The translations under genes were made by a program, and so were the position numbers. The notes under the pieces are model-generated. The model was given only the letters and a program-made list of their open reading frames with translations, was not told the DNA's origin and made no database searches. Shown in pieces: positions 1 to 8,603 of a DNA stretch of 40,210 bases; within the stretch, counting starts at the first letter, position 1, and every line of letters starts with the position of its first letter. The stretch is from Osedax symbiont Rs2 (GTDB taxonomy: Bacteria > Pseudomonadota > Gammaproteobacteria > Pseudomonadales > Balneatricaceae): assembly GCA_000416315.1 (NCBI GenBank), contig ASZI01000253.1:1-40210 (forward strand), written 5' to 3'.

Positions 1-934
1 CGTCAATTCCTTGATGGGGTCGCTCGTGGTTATAGTAATAAATGTACTCGGTAAGTTCTTTCTGGAGGTGCTCATAATCTTCGAAATACGTCCCTTCAAA
101 CACGTCTTCTTCAATGGTCTTCCAAAAGCGTTCAATCTTCCCATTTGTTTGAGGGCGATACGGACGGATATAGCGATGCTTGATACTCATTTCTTGTAGT
201 AAGCGCTCAAAAGGATGGCGGGCTTTCTCTTTGGTTTCCTTACGCCCAAACTCAGGACCATTATCACTCAAAATCGCTGCAAAACGTACATTGTACTCCG
301 TAGCGAGCATATTCAGGGCTTTTAAGGAGGCAAACATCACCGTTAACGCGGTGAGATCTTTAACCACTTCTACCCACACTAGACGCGTACAGGCGTCCAT
401 CAGTCCAACGAGGTAATACCGATTAGAATCCCCAGAAATAATACCTTTGGCTAAATAATGGGAATCGATATGGCCGAGCTCTCCGGCTTTGGTTTTAATG
501 ATGCGTTGTTTGCTTTGTTTCATAGGTGGAGTTAACCGGTTCATCCCATTACGTCTACAAATAGCATAAATAGTAGAAGGTTTGGGCGTATGCGCCTTTA
601 ATACAGGGCGTAAGATAGTATAAATTTCGTAGCGATTATTCCCTTTAATGCGTTCAGCGAGCACTTTTTGTTCTATAAAGGGGATGGTTCTGCGTGTTTT
701 CCATTTAGGACCTCGTTTTCCTGGGAGCAAAGCGTCTGGATCTCCAGAGTGTTTGTAGCGGTTATAATATTTAATGAAGCGCTGGCGAGTGAGTCCATGA
801 GCGTTATAAAAATCAGTCACAAAGCGGTAGCGTGGATGGTTTTTTGCCTTGACTAACTCGTACTCCTGAATCAGAAACTTAAAGTGGGTACGTCGACTGC
901 GTAACAGGGTGTGATCGTGGGTATGTAGTTCCAT
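1..934 (-). CDS. IS481-like DDE transposase, 3' end cut off by window edge
   Basis: Reading the minus strand from the ATG at 934 gives an open frame of 311 codons that is still open at base 1, so the C-terminus lies outside the window. Residues about 35-75 look like a helix-turn-helix DNA-binding region. An integrase-core (rve) fold follows, with the catalytic triad visible as D157 (in HIDSHYL), D224 (in SDNGPEF) and E268 (in NGKIERF). The conserved motif RPYRPQTNG at 257-265 is typical of IS3/IS481-type enzymes, and YYNHERPHQGI near 300 is the usual end of the core. The single-ORF layout without a frameshifted orfA favours IS481 over IS3. The D-to-E spacing is 43 residues, longer than the classic 35, because of a charged insertion around 229-246. 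No frameshift or stop was seen, so the gene could be active. Confidence 0.88.
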   Translation of the reverse strand, partial: MELHTHDHTLLRSRRTHFKFLIQEYELVKAKNHPRYRFVTDFYNAHGLTRQRFIKYYNRYKHSGDPDALLPGKRGPKWKTRRTIPFIEQKVLAERIKGNNRYEIYTILRPVLKAHTPKPSTIYAICRRNGMNRLTPPMKQSKQRIIKTKAGELGHIDSHYLAKGIISGDSNRYYLVGLMDACTRLVWVEVVKDLTALTVMFASLKALNMLATEYNVRFAAILSDNGPEFGRKETKEKARHPFERLLQEMSIKHRYIRPYRPQTNGKIERFWKTIEEDVFEGTYFEDYEHLQKELTEYIYYYNHERPHQGID

Positions 935-976
935 AACAAAAGATAATTTTTGTCAACGAATTATCTAACATCTACA
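1..976 (-). mobile_element. Insertion sequence (IS481-like), partial; right end near 976
   Basis: The transposase gene occupies almost all of this stretch. The family usually has ends of the form TGT...ACA; read on the minus strand, a TGT at 976-974 opens a stretch ending in GTTGACA at 951, so 951-976 is a candidate terminal repeat. A perfect 8-bp inverted repeat, AGATAATT (941-948) and AATTATCT (959-966), sits just upstream of the transposase start; a transcript hairpin there could lower translation of read-through RNA. The other end is outside the window, so neither the terminal repeats nor the target duplication can be confirmed. The exact boundary is a guess. The neighbouring ABC gene is not interrupted. 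Confidence 0.5.
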
Positions 977-1016
977 AGAATGACTTCGGAGTAAGTTCTT
1001 AGCCCCTCACTTCATC

Positions 1017-1048
1017 GTTCAATATTCTGTGTTGGATGTTCGACGTTC
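1017..1048. repeat. Copy of a TTCAATATT/GGATGTTC-type intergenic repeat
   Basis: The stretch starts GTTCAATATTC and continues with GTTGGATGTTCGACGTTC. A related string, ATTCAATATTGGATATTCA, occurs at 26238-26256, and the core GTTCAATATT occurs again at 24114. It lies between the insertion sequence and the stop codon of the ABC gene. It looks like a degenerate interspersed repeat and has no coding potential. The function is unknown. Confidence 0.35.
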
Positions 1049-1049
1049 C

Positions 1050-2825
1050 TCAGCTTTCTACTAGCTGATCTTTATACTGTAATTCATAGAGCTTTTTGTA
1101 CAATCCGTTTTCTTGCTGGATGAGTTTTTGATGCGATCCTGATTCCCGGATAACCCCTTTATGCATCACCAGGATTTTATCCGCTCCCTGAATGGTAGAA
1201 AGTCGATGAGCCACTACAATGGAGGTTCTCCCCTTCATCATTTTGTCGCTAGCAGCGGTAACCAAAGATTCCGTTTCAGAATCTACGCTGGAAGTCGCTT
1301 CATCAAGGATCAAAATCTGAGGATTATACACTAACGCTCTAACAAAACAGATCAACTGCTTTTGTCCCATAGAAAGTGAAGCCCCTCTTTCCCTGAGTTT
1401 ATAATCATAGGTGCCAACCAGATTCTCTATAAAATGATGAGCTTCCACTTTATGAGCTGCTTCAATTACTTGCTCTCTGCTAATATCGGGATTGCCCAAG
1501 GTGATGTTTTCTAAAATTGTACCCGAAAACAATGCATTGTCTTGTAATACCAATCCGAAGTTAGAACGAAGATCGCTTAAACTGAGATCTCTAATATCTA
1601 TACCATCTAATTTGATACTCCCTCTTTGAATATCATAAAACCGTAATAATAGATTAATGATAGTTGATTTTCCTGCTCCAGTTGCACCAACAATAGCTAT
1701 GGTCTCTCCTTCTTTAGCAGTGAATGAAACGTCCTTTAGAATCTGTTCGCCATCTTCATTGTATTTGAACCAAACATTTTCGAAAGTGATTTCACCTTTT
1801 GGGTTTTTAATCTTTTTAGGTTCTTTCGGCTCCTGAACATCTGTCTCAATATCCATCACATTGAAAATACGTTCTGATGATGCTAAAGCTGATTGCAGTG
1901 TGTTAAACTTTTCAGATAGTCCACGAATAGGCATAAAAAACTGTCTTGCGTATTGTATGAATGCCAATAACACTCCAAAAGTCACTCCTCCCATCAACGC
2001 TCTACCTCCACCGTACCAAACAACTAAAGCCATTGCAAAACTCGCCATCACTTCAACTAGCGGCCAGAAAATAGAAAAGTAGAAGATCGTTTCTATGTGC
2101 GCTTTTTTATGAGCCGCATTGATATTTTTGAATTTCTCTTGCTGCTTCTTTTCTCGATTAAACAATTGAACAATATCCATTCCGTTAATATGCTCTTGAA
2201 CAAAAGAGTTTAAACGTGCGATTTGATCTCTTACTTCTAAAAATGAAACACGAACTTTATTCTTAAACCAGAATGTGGAATAAAACAGTGCTGGAAGAAT
2301 AGCAATGGTGACTAATGTCAATTCCCAGCTCATACTAAACATGAAATAGAGAATGAATATGATTCTAAAACAGTCTCCGATTATTGCTACTACTCCATCA
2401 GAAAGCAATTCGCTTAGTGCTTCAATATCACTAGTGGTTCTTGTTATCAATCTCCCAATTGGGTTTTTGTCAAAGAATTGAACATTTAGATTCTGAATCT
2501 TTTTAAAGACGGCATTCCTTAGTGAATACAAAGAACCCTGACCAAACCATCGAGTGATATACGTATTTATAACTTGTAAGATAAATTCCCCAATCTGAGC
2601 AAGAAAAAGCCACCCAATGATTTTTAAAAGACCTTCCATGTCTTTAAAAGCGATGTAATCATCTACAGCAACTTGAGTAAGTTTTGGACGTACTGTACCC
2701 AGAAAAGCCGCACTAAGCGTTAATACGATCGCTAAAGCGACAAACCATCTATATGGTTCTATATAAAAATAAAGCCGCCGAATTAAAGTTCTATCGACGG
2801 CTTTTTTGTTTTCTTTTTTACCCAA
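1050..2825 (-). CDS. ABC exporter half-transporter, consensus-site subunit
   Basis: A 591-residue type IV (MsbA/BmrA-like) exporter half with a membrane domain (about 20-320) fused to an ATPase domain (about 345-580). Visible motifs are Walker A GATGAGKS (380-387), Q-loop Q428, signature LSMGQ (484-488), Walker B ILILDE with the catalytic E509, and H-loop H540. The second signature residue is Met where Gly is usual. The 600-residue half-transporter at 4134-5936 has the opposite defect, so the two should form a heterodimer with one degenerate ATP site. The start is TTG, 11 bases after the RNase Z stop; an in-frame stop lies three codons upstream and no ATG is available, so translation is probably coupled to the upstream gene. 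The substrate (lipid, drug or peptide) cannot be read from the sequence. Confidence 0.93.
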   Translation of the reverse strand: MGKKENKKAVDRTLIRRLYFYIEPYRWFVALAIVLTLSAAFLGTVRPKLTQVAVDDYIAFKDMEGLLKIIGWLFLAQIGEFILQVINTYITRWFGQGSLYSLRNAVFKKIQNLNVQFFDKNPIGRLITRTTSDIEALSELLSDGVVAIIGDCFRIIFILYFMFSMSWELTLVTIAILPALFYSTFWFKNKVRVSFLEVRDQIARLNSFVQEHINGMDIVQLFNREKKQQEKFKNINAAHKKAHIETIFYFSIFWPLVEVMASFAMALVVWYGGGRALMGGVTFGVLLAFIQYARQFFMPIRGLSEKFNTLQSALASSERIFNVMDIETDVQEPKEPKKIKNPKGEITFENVWFKYNEDGEQILKDVSFTAKEGETIAIVGATGAGKSTIINLLLRFYDIQRGSIKLDGIDIRDLSLSDLRSNFGLVLQDNALFSGTILENITLGNPDISREQVIEAAHKVEAHHFIENLVGTYDYKLRERGASLSMGQKQLICFVRALVYNPQILILDEATSSVDSETESLVTAASDKMMKGRTSIVVAHRLSTIQGADKILVMHKGVIRESGSHQKLIQQENGLYKKLYELQYKDQLVES

Positions 2826-2836
2826 TGTATTTCAAT

Positions 2837-4066
2837 TTAGAATCTATCCTGATCTCGATATGAAGATCTTGAACGATTGCTCGAATCTTTGTTCCAGCGG
2901 TTTTCATCTTTAGGTTTATCAGAGCTACCATCTCTGGTGCTACGATTACTACTTCTGTAACCGCCACTGCCGCTTCTTCCTCTGCTACTGCTACTATTAC
3001 TTCTTCCTTCACTGTTTCTTCGAGGTCTGAAATTTTTACTTCCTCCGCTTCTTCTATCGCTCCCACCTTTTCGATAGTTGCCACTTCCGCTACTTTCTTT
3101 GGTCAAGTCTTTCAACTCAACTTTTGCTTTCACAATTCCACGCTCATGCGTTGGGTCGGTGAAAATTGGACGAAGTTCGTTGGCAAGCCAAGCCGGATAA
3201 AATCCTTCTCTGGCTTCTTTAAGTAATAAATGGGCATTTGTATATCGTGCTGAAAAGTGTCCAATTACAAGCAATTTTGTCTGAGCTTCAGTTGCAACTC
3301 TTGCTGCATCTTTTGCTGAAGAATGACCTGTTTCCGAAGCTTTATCAGATAAAGAATCGCTAAAAGTTGCTTCGTGGTACAGTATATTCGTATTCAAAGC
3401 AAGCTTTACTGCATTCGGACAATATTCTGTATCGGTTACATAAGCAAAACTATCTCCAGCACGGGGATGTCCAACTATATCTGATGACTCTACAACAGTT
3501 CCGTCAGCTAGTGTTACATCCTGTCCATCTTTAAGGTCTTTAAACTGTTGGTCTTCAGTTACACCTAATTTTGTTGCTTTTTCAGCATCAACTTTTCCAG
3601 GCTTGTCTTTTTCCTGAAATCTATAGCCTAGACAATATCTTCTATGTTTTAGAGCACGAGCTTCTACAAAATAATCATCTTCATCTATAACACGAGCTTC
3701 ATCTGTTCCCTCTGCCACTTCTATGAAAATGATTTCAAAGCCTAATTCAACACCTGAAAATTTTAAATTCCATTCTACATATTCCTGAATCCCTTCAGGT
3801 GCTATAATTCGTAATGGCTTATCTCTTCGTTGCAGTTGTAGTGTCGATATCAATCCAATAAGACCAGAATAATGATCTACATCAAAATGAGATATAAATA
3901 TACATTCTATCTTGGAACGCTTTATACCTGCTTGAAGCATTCTCATTTGTGCGTTTTCACCGCAATCAAAAAGAAATACACTTCCTTCCCGCCAAAGTGC
4001 TACTGCTGGTAAATGTCTTACTGCTGTTGGAGTTGCAGAGGCTACGCCTAGTGGTACTACTATCAT
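2837..4066 (-). CDS. rnz: Ribonuclease Z with altered metal motif and basic Ser/Arg tail
   Basis: The first 320 residues follow the RNase Z (tRNA 3' endonuclease) metallo-beta-lactamase fold. Expected metal ligands are present at H60, D64, H65, H141, D212 and H270, together with the family motifs HEATF (231-235), GHSS (247-250) and GHFSARY (269-275). The second His of the HxHxDH motif is replaced: the text reads HFDVDH, so residue 62 is Asp (codon GAT). Residues from about 325 to 409 form a low-complexity tail rich in Ser, Arg, Gly and Asn that normal RNase Z (about 310 residues) lacks; it resembles RNA-binding RGG/RS tails. The start is ATG with a good GGGAG ribosome site about 5 bases upstream. 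The gene sits between the two halves of an ABC exporter. tRNA maturation is the likely role, but the Asp substitution leaves some doubt about activity. Confidence 0.88.
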   Translation of the reverse strand: MIVVPLGVASATPTAVRHLPAVALWREGSVFLFDCGENAQMRMLQAGIKRSKIECIFISHFDVDHYSGLIGLISTLQLQRRDKPLRIIAPEGIQEYVEWNLKFSGVELGFEIIFIEVAEGTDEARVIDEDDYFVEARALKHRRYCLGYRFQEKDKPGKVDAEKATKLGVTEDQQFKDLKDGQDVTLADGTVVESSDIVGHPRAGDSFAYVTDTEYCPNAVKLALNTNILYHEATFSDSLSDKASETGHSSAKDAARVATEAQTKLLVIGHFSARYTNAHLLLKEAREGFYPAWLANELRPIFTDPTHERGIVKAKVELKDLTKESSGSGNYRKGGSDRRSGGSKNFRPRRNSEGRSNSSSSRGRSGSGGYRSSNRSTRDGSSDKPKDENRWNKDSSNRSRSSYRDQDRF

Positions 4067-4095
4067 TTTGTCTCCCGTTAAGTTTTCTATATGGT

Positions 4096-4124
4096 TTGAG
4101 GACTCGCGTTCAGGCTATCCTCAA
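4096..4124 (-). other. Stem-loop between exporter gene and rnz
   Basis: A perfect 7-bp inverted repeat, TTGAGGA (4096-4102) and TCCTCAA (4118-4124), with a 15-base loop lies in the 67-base gap between the ABC gene and rnz. On the minus strand the hairpin is not followed by a run of T, so it is a poor intrinsic terminator. It could act as an RNA processing or stability element within the operon. It could also be chance. Confidence 0.3.
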
Positions 4125-4133
4125 TGCTTTATT

Positions 4134-5936
4134 TTATATTTCAGCCAGTTCTTGTTCTAGTATTTGTTTGTTATACATACTTGTATAATGTCCTTCTTGG
4201 GCTAATAGTTCTTGATGATTTCCAGATTCTACAATTTGCCCATTTTTGATATAATATATTATATCTGCGTCTTTAATAGTAGAAATACGATGACTAATCA
4301 TTATCGTTGTTCTACCGCTAAGTTCTTGTCTTAAATGTTTGAGTATCGCTTCTTCAGTTTTGGTATCAACCGCACTTAGTGAATCGTCAAAAATCAGTAT
4401 ATCAGGATCTTTTATTAGCGCCCTAGCAATAGCTGTACGTTGCTTTTGTCCACCCGAAAGAGTTATTCCTCTCTCTCCCAACATAGTCTCAAATTTTTTC
4501 TCAAAATCCAAAATATTCTCTTTAACCTGAGCTTTTTCTGCAGCAGCCTCTACCATCTCAGATGTAGCGTTCTCTATTCCGAACGAGATATTTTCTCCGA
4601 TAGTATCAGAGAATAAAAAAGTGTCTTGTGGTACAAATCCGATAGATGATCTTAATTCTTCAAGATTGAGTGTTTTAACATCTTTACCGTTTACCAGAAC
4701 TGTACCGTCTAATGGATCGAATAACCTTGGAATCAACTGTACTAAACTCGTTTTTCCAGAACCCGTTCTTCCTACAAAAGCGACGTTCTGACCTTTTTCA
4801 ATTTTAAAGGAAACGTCTTTAATCACATTATCTTTGGTATCAGGATATTTGAAACTTACATTCTTGAATTCAATACTTCCGAAAGAGGATTCTTTATCAG
4901 CGGATACTGAACTTTCTGTAGTTTCAATTTCCAAAGGTTGATCTAATACTTCTTCAATTCTATTCCACGATGCTAAAGACTTTTGAAAACGATTTGTGGT
5001 ATATCCTAATGCAGCAACTGGCCAGGTTAGGTAAGCTACGTAAATTAAAAATTCGGCGATGTTACCTACCGTCAATGATCCCTGAATAATCATTTCTCCA
5101 CCTTTCCAAATCACAATCAATAATGAAATCCCAATCAGAAAGTTTAGAGCTGGATGAAATAATGACTCAATCATATCTAATCTAAGCTTCTTTTTCCTGT
5201 AAGCTTCACTCATCTTTTCGAACTTAACTTGCTCGTTATCAAGTCTGTTGTAAGCTTTGATCAAACGAATACTCGAAAAAGTTTCTTTTGCCTGACCAGC
5301 AAGCTCGGAATATTGCTCTTGAATGATGATAGAATGCTTATGAATGTACCCTGTTATCCAATAAGCGAAAAGAGAAATGAAGGGTAAAGGAATTAAAGCC
5401 CAGATCATTAAATCTTTACTAACTACATACATCATTGTGATTACGAATCCTGCTCTAGTAACCGTGTTGATGCTGTACATGATTACAGGACCAAAATATT
5501 CTCTTACTTTATTTACGTCTTCTGTTGCACGTACATAAATCTCACCAGAAGAATATTTAGCATAAAATCGCTGTGGAAGATTCATGAGTTTTTCGAGAAT
5601 TTCATTCCTCATATCAAACTCAACTTTTCTGGAAGAAACGATCAACGTCTGTCGAGTAGCAAACAGGAAAATACCATATAGAGCAACGGCACCTATTAAG
5701 AAACCAGCATTCTTAGCTAGTATAAGTCCAGCTTCCGTTGAGAATAATGTTGAAAATAAAGTTTCAGCTCCATCATAATCAGCGTTTTTTAGAGCCTCGA
5801 CTTCATCCATCGTTTTTCGAATTAGGCCAGGTATCCAAACTAGGAAAAAATTAGCTCCTGTTAAGAATATAGTCCCAAACACGACTGCCCATCGATACTT
5901 CTTTAAATAACTATTTAGCCGCTTTAAAGCGCTCAA
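4134..5936 (-). CDS. ABC exporter half-transporter, degenerate-site subunit
   Basis: A 600-residue exporter half: six-helix membrane domain (about 15-330) and ATPase domain (about 355-590). Motifs are Walker A GRTGSGKT (389-396), Q-loop in VPQD, signature LSGGQ (493-497), Walker B ILIFDD with Asp518 where the catalytic Glu should be, and H-loop H549. The Asp makes its own ATP site weakly catalytic, as in the degenerate subunit of heterodimeric exporters such as TM287/288 and BmrCD. Its partner is the 591-residue half at 1050-2825, with rnz between them. An insertion of about 25 residues near 45-75 follows the first helix and should face outside. The start is TTG; the frame back to the previous stop contains no ATG. 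It lies 27 bases after the renalase-like gene on the same strand. Confidence 0.93.
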   Translation of the reverse strand: MSALKRLNSYLKKYRWAVVFGTIFLTGANFFLVWIPGLIRKTMDEVEALKNADYDGAETLFSTLFSTEAGLILAKNAGFLIGAVALYGIFLFATRQTLIVSSRKVEFDMRNEILEKLMNLPQRFYAKYSSGEIYVRATEDVNKVREYFGPVIMYSINTVTRAGFVITMMYVVSKDLMIWALIPLPFISLFAYWITGYIHKHSIIIQEQYSELAGQAKETFSSIRLIKAYNRLDNEQVKFEKMSEAYRKKKLRLDMIESLFHPALNFLIGISLLIVIWKGGEMIIQGSLTVGNIAEFLIYVAYLTWPVAALGYTTNRFQKSLASWNRIEEVLDQPLEIETTESSVSADKESSFGSIEFKNVSFKYPDTKDNVIKDVSFKIEKGQNVAFVGRTGSGKTSLVQLIPRLFDPLDGTVLVNGKDVKTLNLEELRSSIGFVPQDTFLFSDTIGENISFGIENATSEMVEAAAEKAQVKENILDFEKKFETMLGERGITLSGGQKQRTAIARALIKDPDILIFDDSLSAVDTKTEEAILKHLRQELSGRTTIMISHRISTIKDADIIYYIKNGQIVESGNHQELLAQEGHYTSMYNKQILEQELAEI

Positions 5937-5963
5937 AAGAATCTCTATTTTATATTCTGGGTA

Positions 5964-6995
5964 TTACTCAGAAAATTTATCTGACCAATATTCACCAATT
6001 GCTAATCCAGATAAGTAAGCAGATTCAATGGAATCTCCGTTCATATAACTTCCTATCAATGCAATTGGCGCATCGTTACCAACTACTTCCATAAATGGAT
6101 ATGGTAATGGGTTTGTAACCTTACTATATCGCCAAAAATGAAGCTGCTGCCATTCAGGTAATGCACTCCATCCTCCTAATATATTCGTTAGCTCGTCTAA
6201 TATAATTTCAGCAACTTCCTCTTTATTTGAATCTTTATGCTTTTCAGCAAATTGAGCCGTTGTATGGATAACAAAAGAGCATTTATTACCATCTTCTCTT
6301 TTAGATGCTTCATTTGTGATCGATTCAATAATATCATTATCACAGTTCATCATTGACCAATCTGGAATATCAGCAGAATCATATCCTACCATAAGAGAGA
6401 AAGATGGAGCATATTCTACATCATCAACTTCACGAAGAAGCTTTAAGGTTTGAACCTCATCGATAGTAGTATTTAAAATTGCGTATGCTTGTTTAGAAGG
6501 AGTTGCCAGAATCACTGCATCAAAATTTTCAGCAGCGCTTGTTGGGAAATTCAACATCCAAGTACGTTTTTTACTTCTATTGCCACCAATATGAGTAACA
6601 CCACTCACTTTAGTTTCTGTTCTTACATCAACCATTCTGGCTAATCTTTTTCCTACTTGATTCATACCTTTTGGTGCAATAAATCTCTTTTTTGTTGGCT
6701 TGTAATCCGATAATTCGCCATTCTTATCACATTGAACAAATGGACCTTGCCATGGAATTAAAGTTCCATTGTCAACTAAGTCTTTCATTAAAGGCACTAT
6801 CTTAGCAGAACTAACCTCGATATATGGAAGTCCATGATCAACTTTAGTCGCATTGTTCTTTCCAGCATAACGAGTAGCTAACCTTCCACCATAACCTCTG
6901 CTCTTTTCAAACACTACAACTTCATGACCTGATTCAGCAAGAACCCTTCCTGCTGTCAAACCCGCTACTCCTGCTCCAATTACTGCAATCTTCAT
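5964..6995 (-). CDS. Renalase-like FAD-dependent oxidoreductase
   Basis: A 343-residue flavoprotein. The N-terminus carries the dinucleotide-binding motif GAGVAGLTAG (7-16), ending its Rossmann unit with an acidic residue (FEKSRG), followed by the GGRLATR motif that contacts FAD in the monoamine-oxidase/renalase superfamily. The C-terminal part holds a second FAD contact region (ALIGSYMNGDSIESAYLSG). Length and motif order match bacterial renalase-type proteins, which oxidise abnormal isomers of reduced NAD(P); the substrate here is an inference. No signal peptide is seen, so it should be cytosolic. The start is ATG, 25 bases after the AtuA-family gene, and the two probably share a transcript with the exporter genes downstream. 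Confidence 0.8.
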   Translation of the reverse strand: MKIAVIGAGVAGLTAGRVLAESGHEVVVFEKSRGYGGRLATRYAGKNNATKVDHGLPYIEVSSAKIVPLMKDLVDNGTLIPWQGPFVQCDKNGELSDYKPTKKRFIAPKGMNQVGKRLARMVDVRTETKVSGVTHIGGNRSKKRTWMLNFPTSAAENFDAVILATPSKQAYAILNTTIDEVQTLKLLREVDDVEYAPSFSLMVGYDSADIPDWSMMNCDNDIIESITNEASKREDGNKCSFVIHTTAQFAEKHKDSNKEEVAEIILDELTNILGGWSALPEWQQLHFWRYSKVTNPLPYPFMEVVGNDAPIALIGSYMNGDSIESAYLSGLAIGEYWSDKFSE

Positions 6996-7020
6996 GTGTA
7001 TTTCTGATTGATTTAATTAA

Positions 7021-8391
7021 TTAATTAACTTCAAAAACGGTTACTCTTGGTTGAACTGCTTCCTTAGCCAATAATGCTGGCCAATAAGCTACTACATCAC
7101 TTGCTTTTGGTCTACCACCTGCAAAACCGGTAACTCCACTTGGTCCGGTTAAGATCAATGGTGCTATTTCCATTCCAAATCTATTAAGATCTTCTTTATT
7201 AGGTCCTGTTACTGAAACTCTCATCTGAATCTCATCCAAATCATCATTTACAGCGTCATCAGTTGGAGGCTGTTCATCTACTCCATTATAACCAATGTAT
7301 TCTTTATTGAATTCTGTAAGATTCAACCCTAAGCCTTCAGCTCTTTTTTCTAGAATTTCGGCGCCTTTCTGTGCCTTTTTTAATGCATCAGGCCATGAAT
7401 ATACTAAGGTAGCTGATAATTTATATCCATCATTATAACTAGCAGAAACTTTATATGAATCTGTAAATGGAGCACCTGTTATACCAAACACTCGAACTCT
7501 GTTCTTTGAAATATCTTCTACATGTATGGAAGTAAAATCAGCAACTACATCTGGTGTTATATAATCTTTTGGATCACCGATCTCGTACATCAACTGTTCC
7601 TTAACAGTTTGAGCACTCACTAACCCTCCTGTTCCTTCATGTTTAGTTACAAAAAACTCACCTGATGGATAAGCTTCTACAATTGGGAACCCTATATCTG
7701 TAAAATCTTCTACTTTCTCCCAATCTGTAAAATTACCACCTGATGCTTGGGCTCCACATTCTAAGATGTGTCCAGCTATCGTACCCACCGACATTTTATC
7801 AAAATCATCGTATTCCCATCCAAACTCATGAATCATTGGGGCTAATGTAAGACCAGTATCGGTAACTCGCCCTGTAATAATTACATCAGCGCCCAGTTTT
7901 AAGGCTTCAACTATTGGCTGACACCCAAAATAAATATTAGCACTCAGCAACTGATCCTTAACTGTAGTAATTGGTTCACCAGTCTCCATATTTTTAAGAG
8001 CGTGACCATCTTCAATAAGCTTATCGATATTTGGAAGAATATCATCACCATCAACCACAGCTACTTTAAGATCTGTATAGCCTTTTTCTTTGGCTATCTT
8101 AAGTATCTCGTCTTTACAAGCCTGGGGATTAACTCCACCAGCGTTACTTATAACTTTGATTCCATCCTTCTCAATTTCAGGCAGTACTTGCTCTACCACG
8201 CCAACGAAATCACGGGCATATCCCCAATCTGGGTTTTTCATTCGTTGCTTTTGCATAATAGACATCGTGACTTCAGCCAGATAATCCATCACTAAATAAT
8301 CTATGGGTCCTTTTTTAGCTTGATTTACAGGAGCTATTGGGAGATCACCCCAAAAACCTTGTCCAGATGCGATTCGTATAAATTCTTTCAC
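7021..8391 (-). CDS. AtuA-family (DUF1446) protein, short single-domain form
   Basis: A 456-residue protein of the acyclic terpene utilisation AtuA family. Recognisable parts are the start IRIASGQGFWGD, the region VISNAGGVNPQAC, the VVDGDDI segment, the IITGRVTDTGLTLAP segment and the C-terminal GGRPKASDV. Pseudomonas AtuA is near 590 residues because it carries an extra ferredoxin-fold domain at its C-terminus; that domain is absent here, and no small separate gene for it follows. The reaction of this family is not established. The start codon is GTG. The gene is isolated from the signalling cluster upstream by an intrinsic terminator at 8460-8487, so it needs its own promoter in the 70 bases between. 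Confidence 0.82.
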   Translation of the reverse strand: MKEFIRIASGQGFWGDLPIAPVNQAKKGPIDYLVMDYLAEVTMSIMQKQRMKNPDWGYARDFVGVVEQVLPEIEKDGIKVISNAGGVNPQACKDEILKIAKEKGYTDLKVAVVDGDDILPNIDKLIEDGHALKNMETGEPITTVKDQLLSANIYFGCQPIVEALKLGADVIITGRVTDTGLTLAPMIHEFGWEYDDFDKMSVGTIAGHILECGAQASGGNFTDWEKVEDFTDIGFPIVEAYPSGEFFVTKHEGTGGLVSAQTVKEQLMYEIGDPKDYITPDVVADFTSIHVEDISKNRVRVFGITGAPFTDSYKVSASYNDGYKLSATLVYSWPDALKKAQKGAEILEKRAEGLGLNLTEFNKEYIGYNGVDEQPPTDDAVNDDLDEIQMRVSVTGPNKEDLNRFGMEIAPLILTGPSGVTGFAGGRPKASDVVAYWPALLAKEAVQPRVTVFEVN

Positions 8392-8459
8392 TAAAGCTAC
8401 GTCTTTATTAAGTCATTTTATTTAATAGAATATCGTGAAAAATAGAGTGGTAGTGAAAT

Positions 8460-8487
8460 AAAAAAACCCTGTCTTTCAAAACAGGGT
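8460..8487 (-). terminator. Intrinsic terminator of the signalling cluster
   Basis: On the minus strand a perfect 7-bp stem, ACCCTGT pairing with ACAGGGT (8466-8472 and 8481-8487) with an 8-base loop, is followed directly by seven T. This is a classic rho-independent terminator. It lies 117 bases after the stop of the response regulator at 8604-9233, and just upstream of the AtuA-family gene. Confidence 0.85.
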
Positions 8488-8603
8488 CTCTTGATGAACT
8501 TAACGTGTTCAGGTTAGTAAGGACATTATTAACCTAACACAAATTTTTTGGATAAAAACTACATGGCAATGTGGTTCTTAATTCTTTTTGAGAAGAATTA
8601 GCT

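Noticed and set aside
11-856. Three plus-strand frames of 62-78 codons
   Set aside because: They run antisense to the transposase, whose full-length frame with catalytic motifs explains the region.
2818-3084. 88-codon Glu/Val-rich frame on the minus strand
   Set aside because: It lies wholly in another frame of the Ser/Arg-rich rnz tail and ends inside the next gene; its bias simply mirrors the repetitive codons of the tail.
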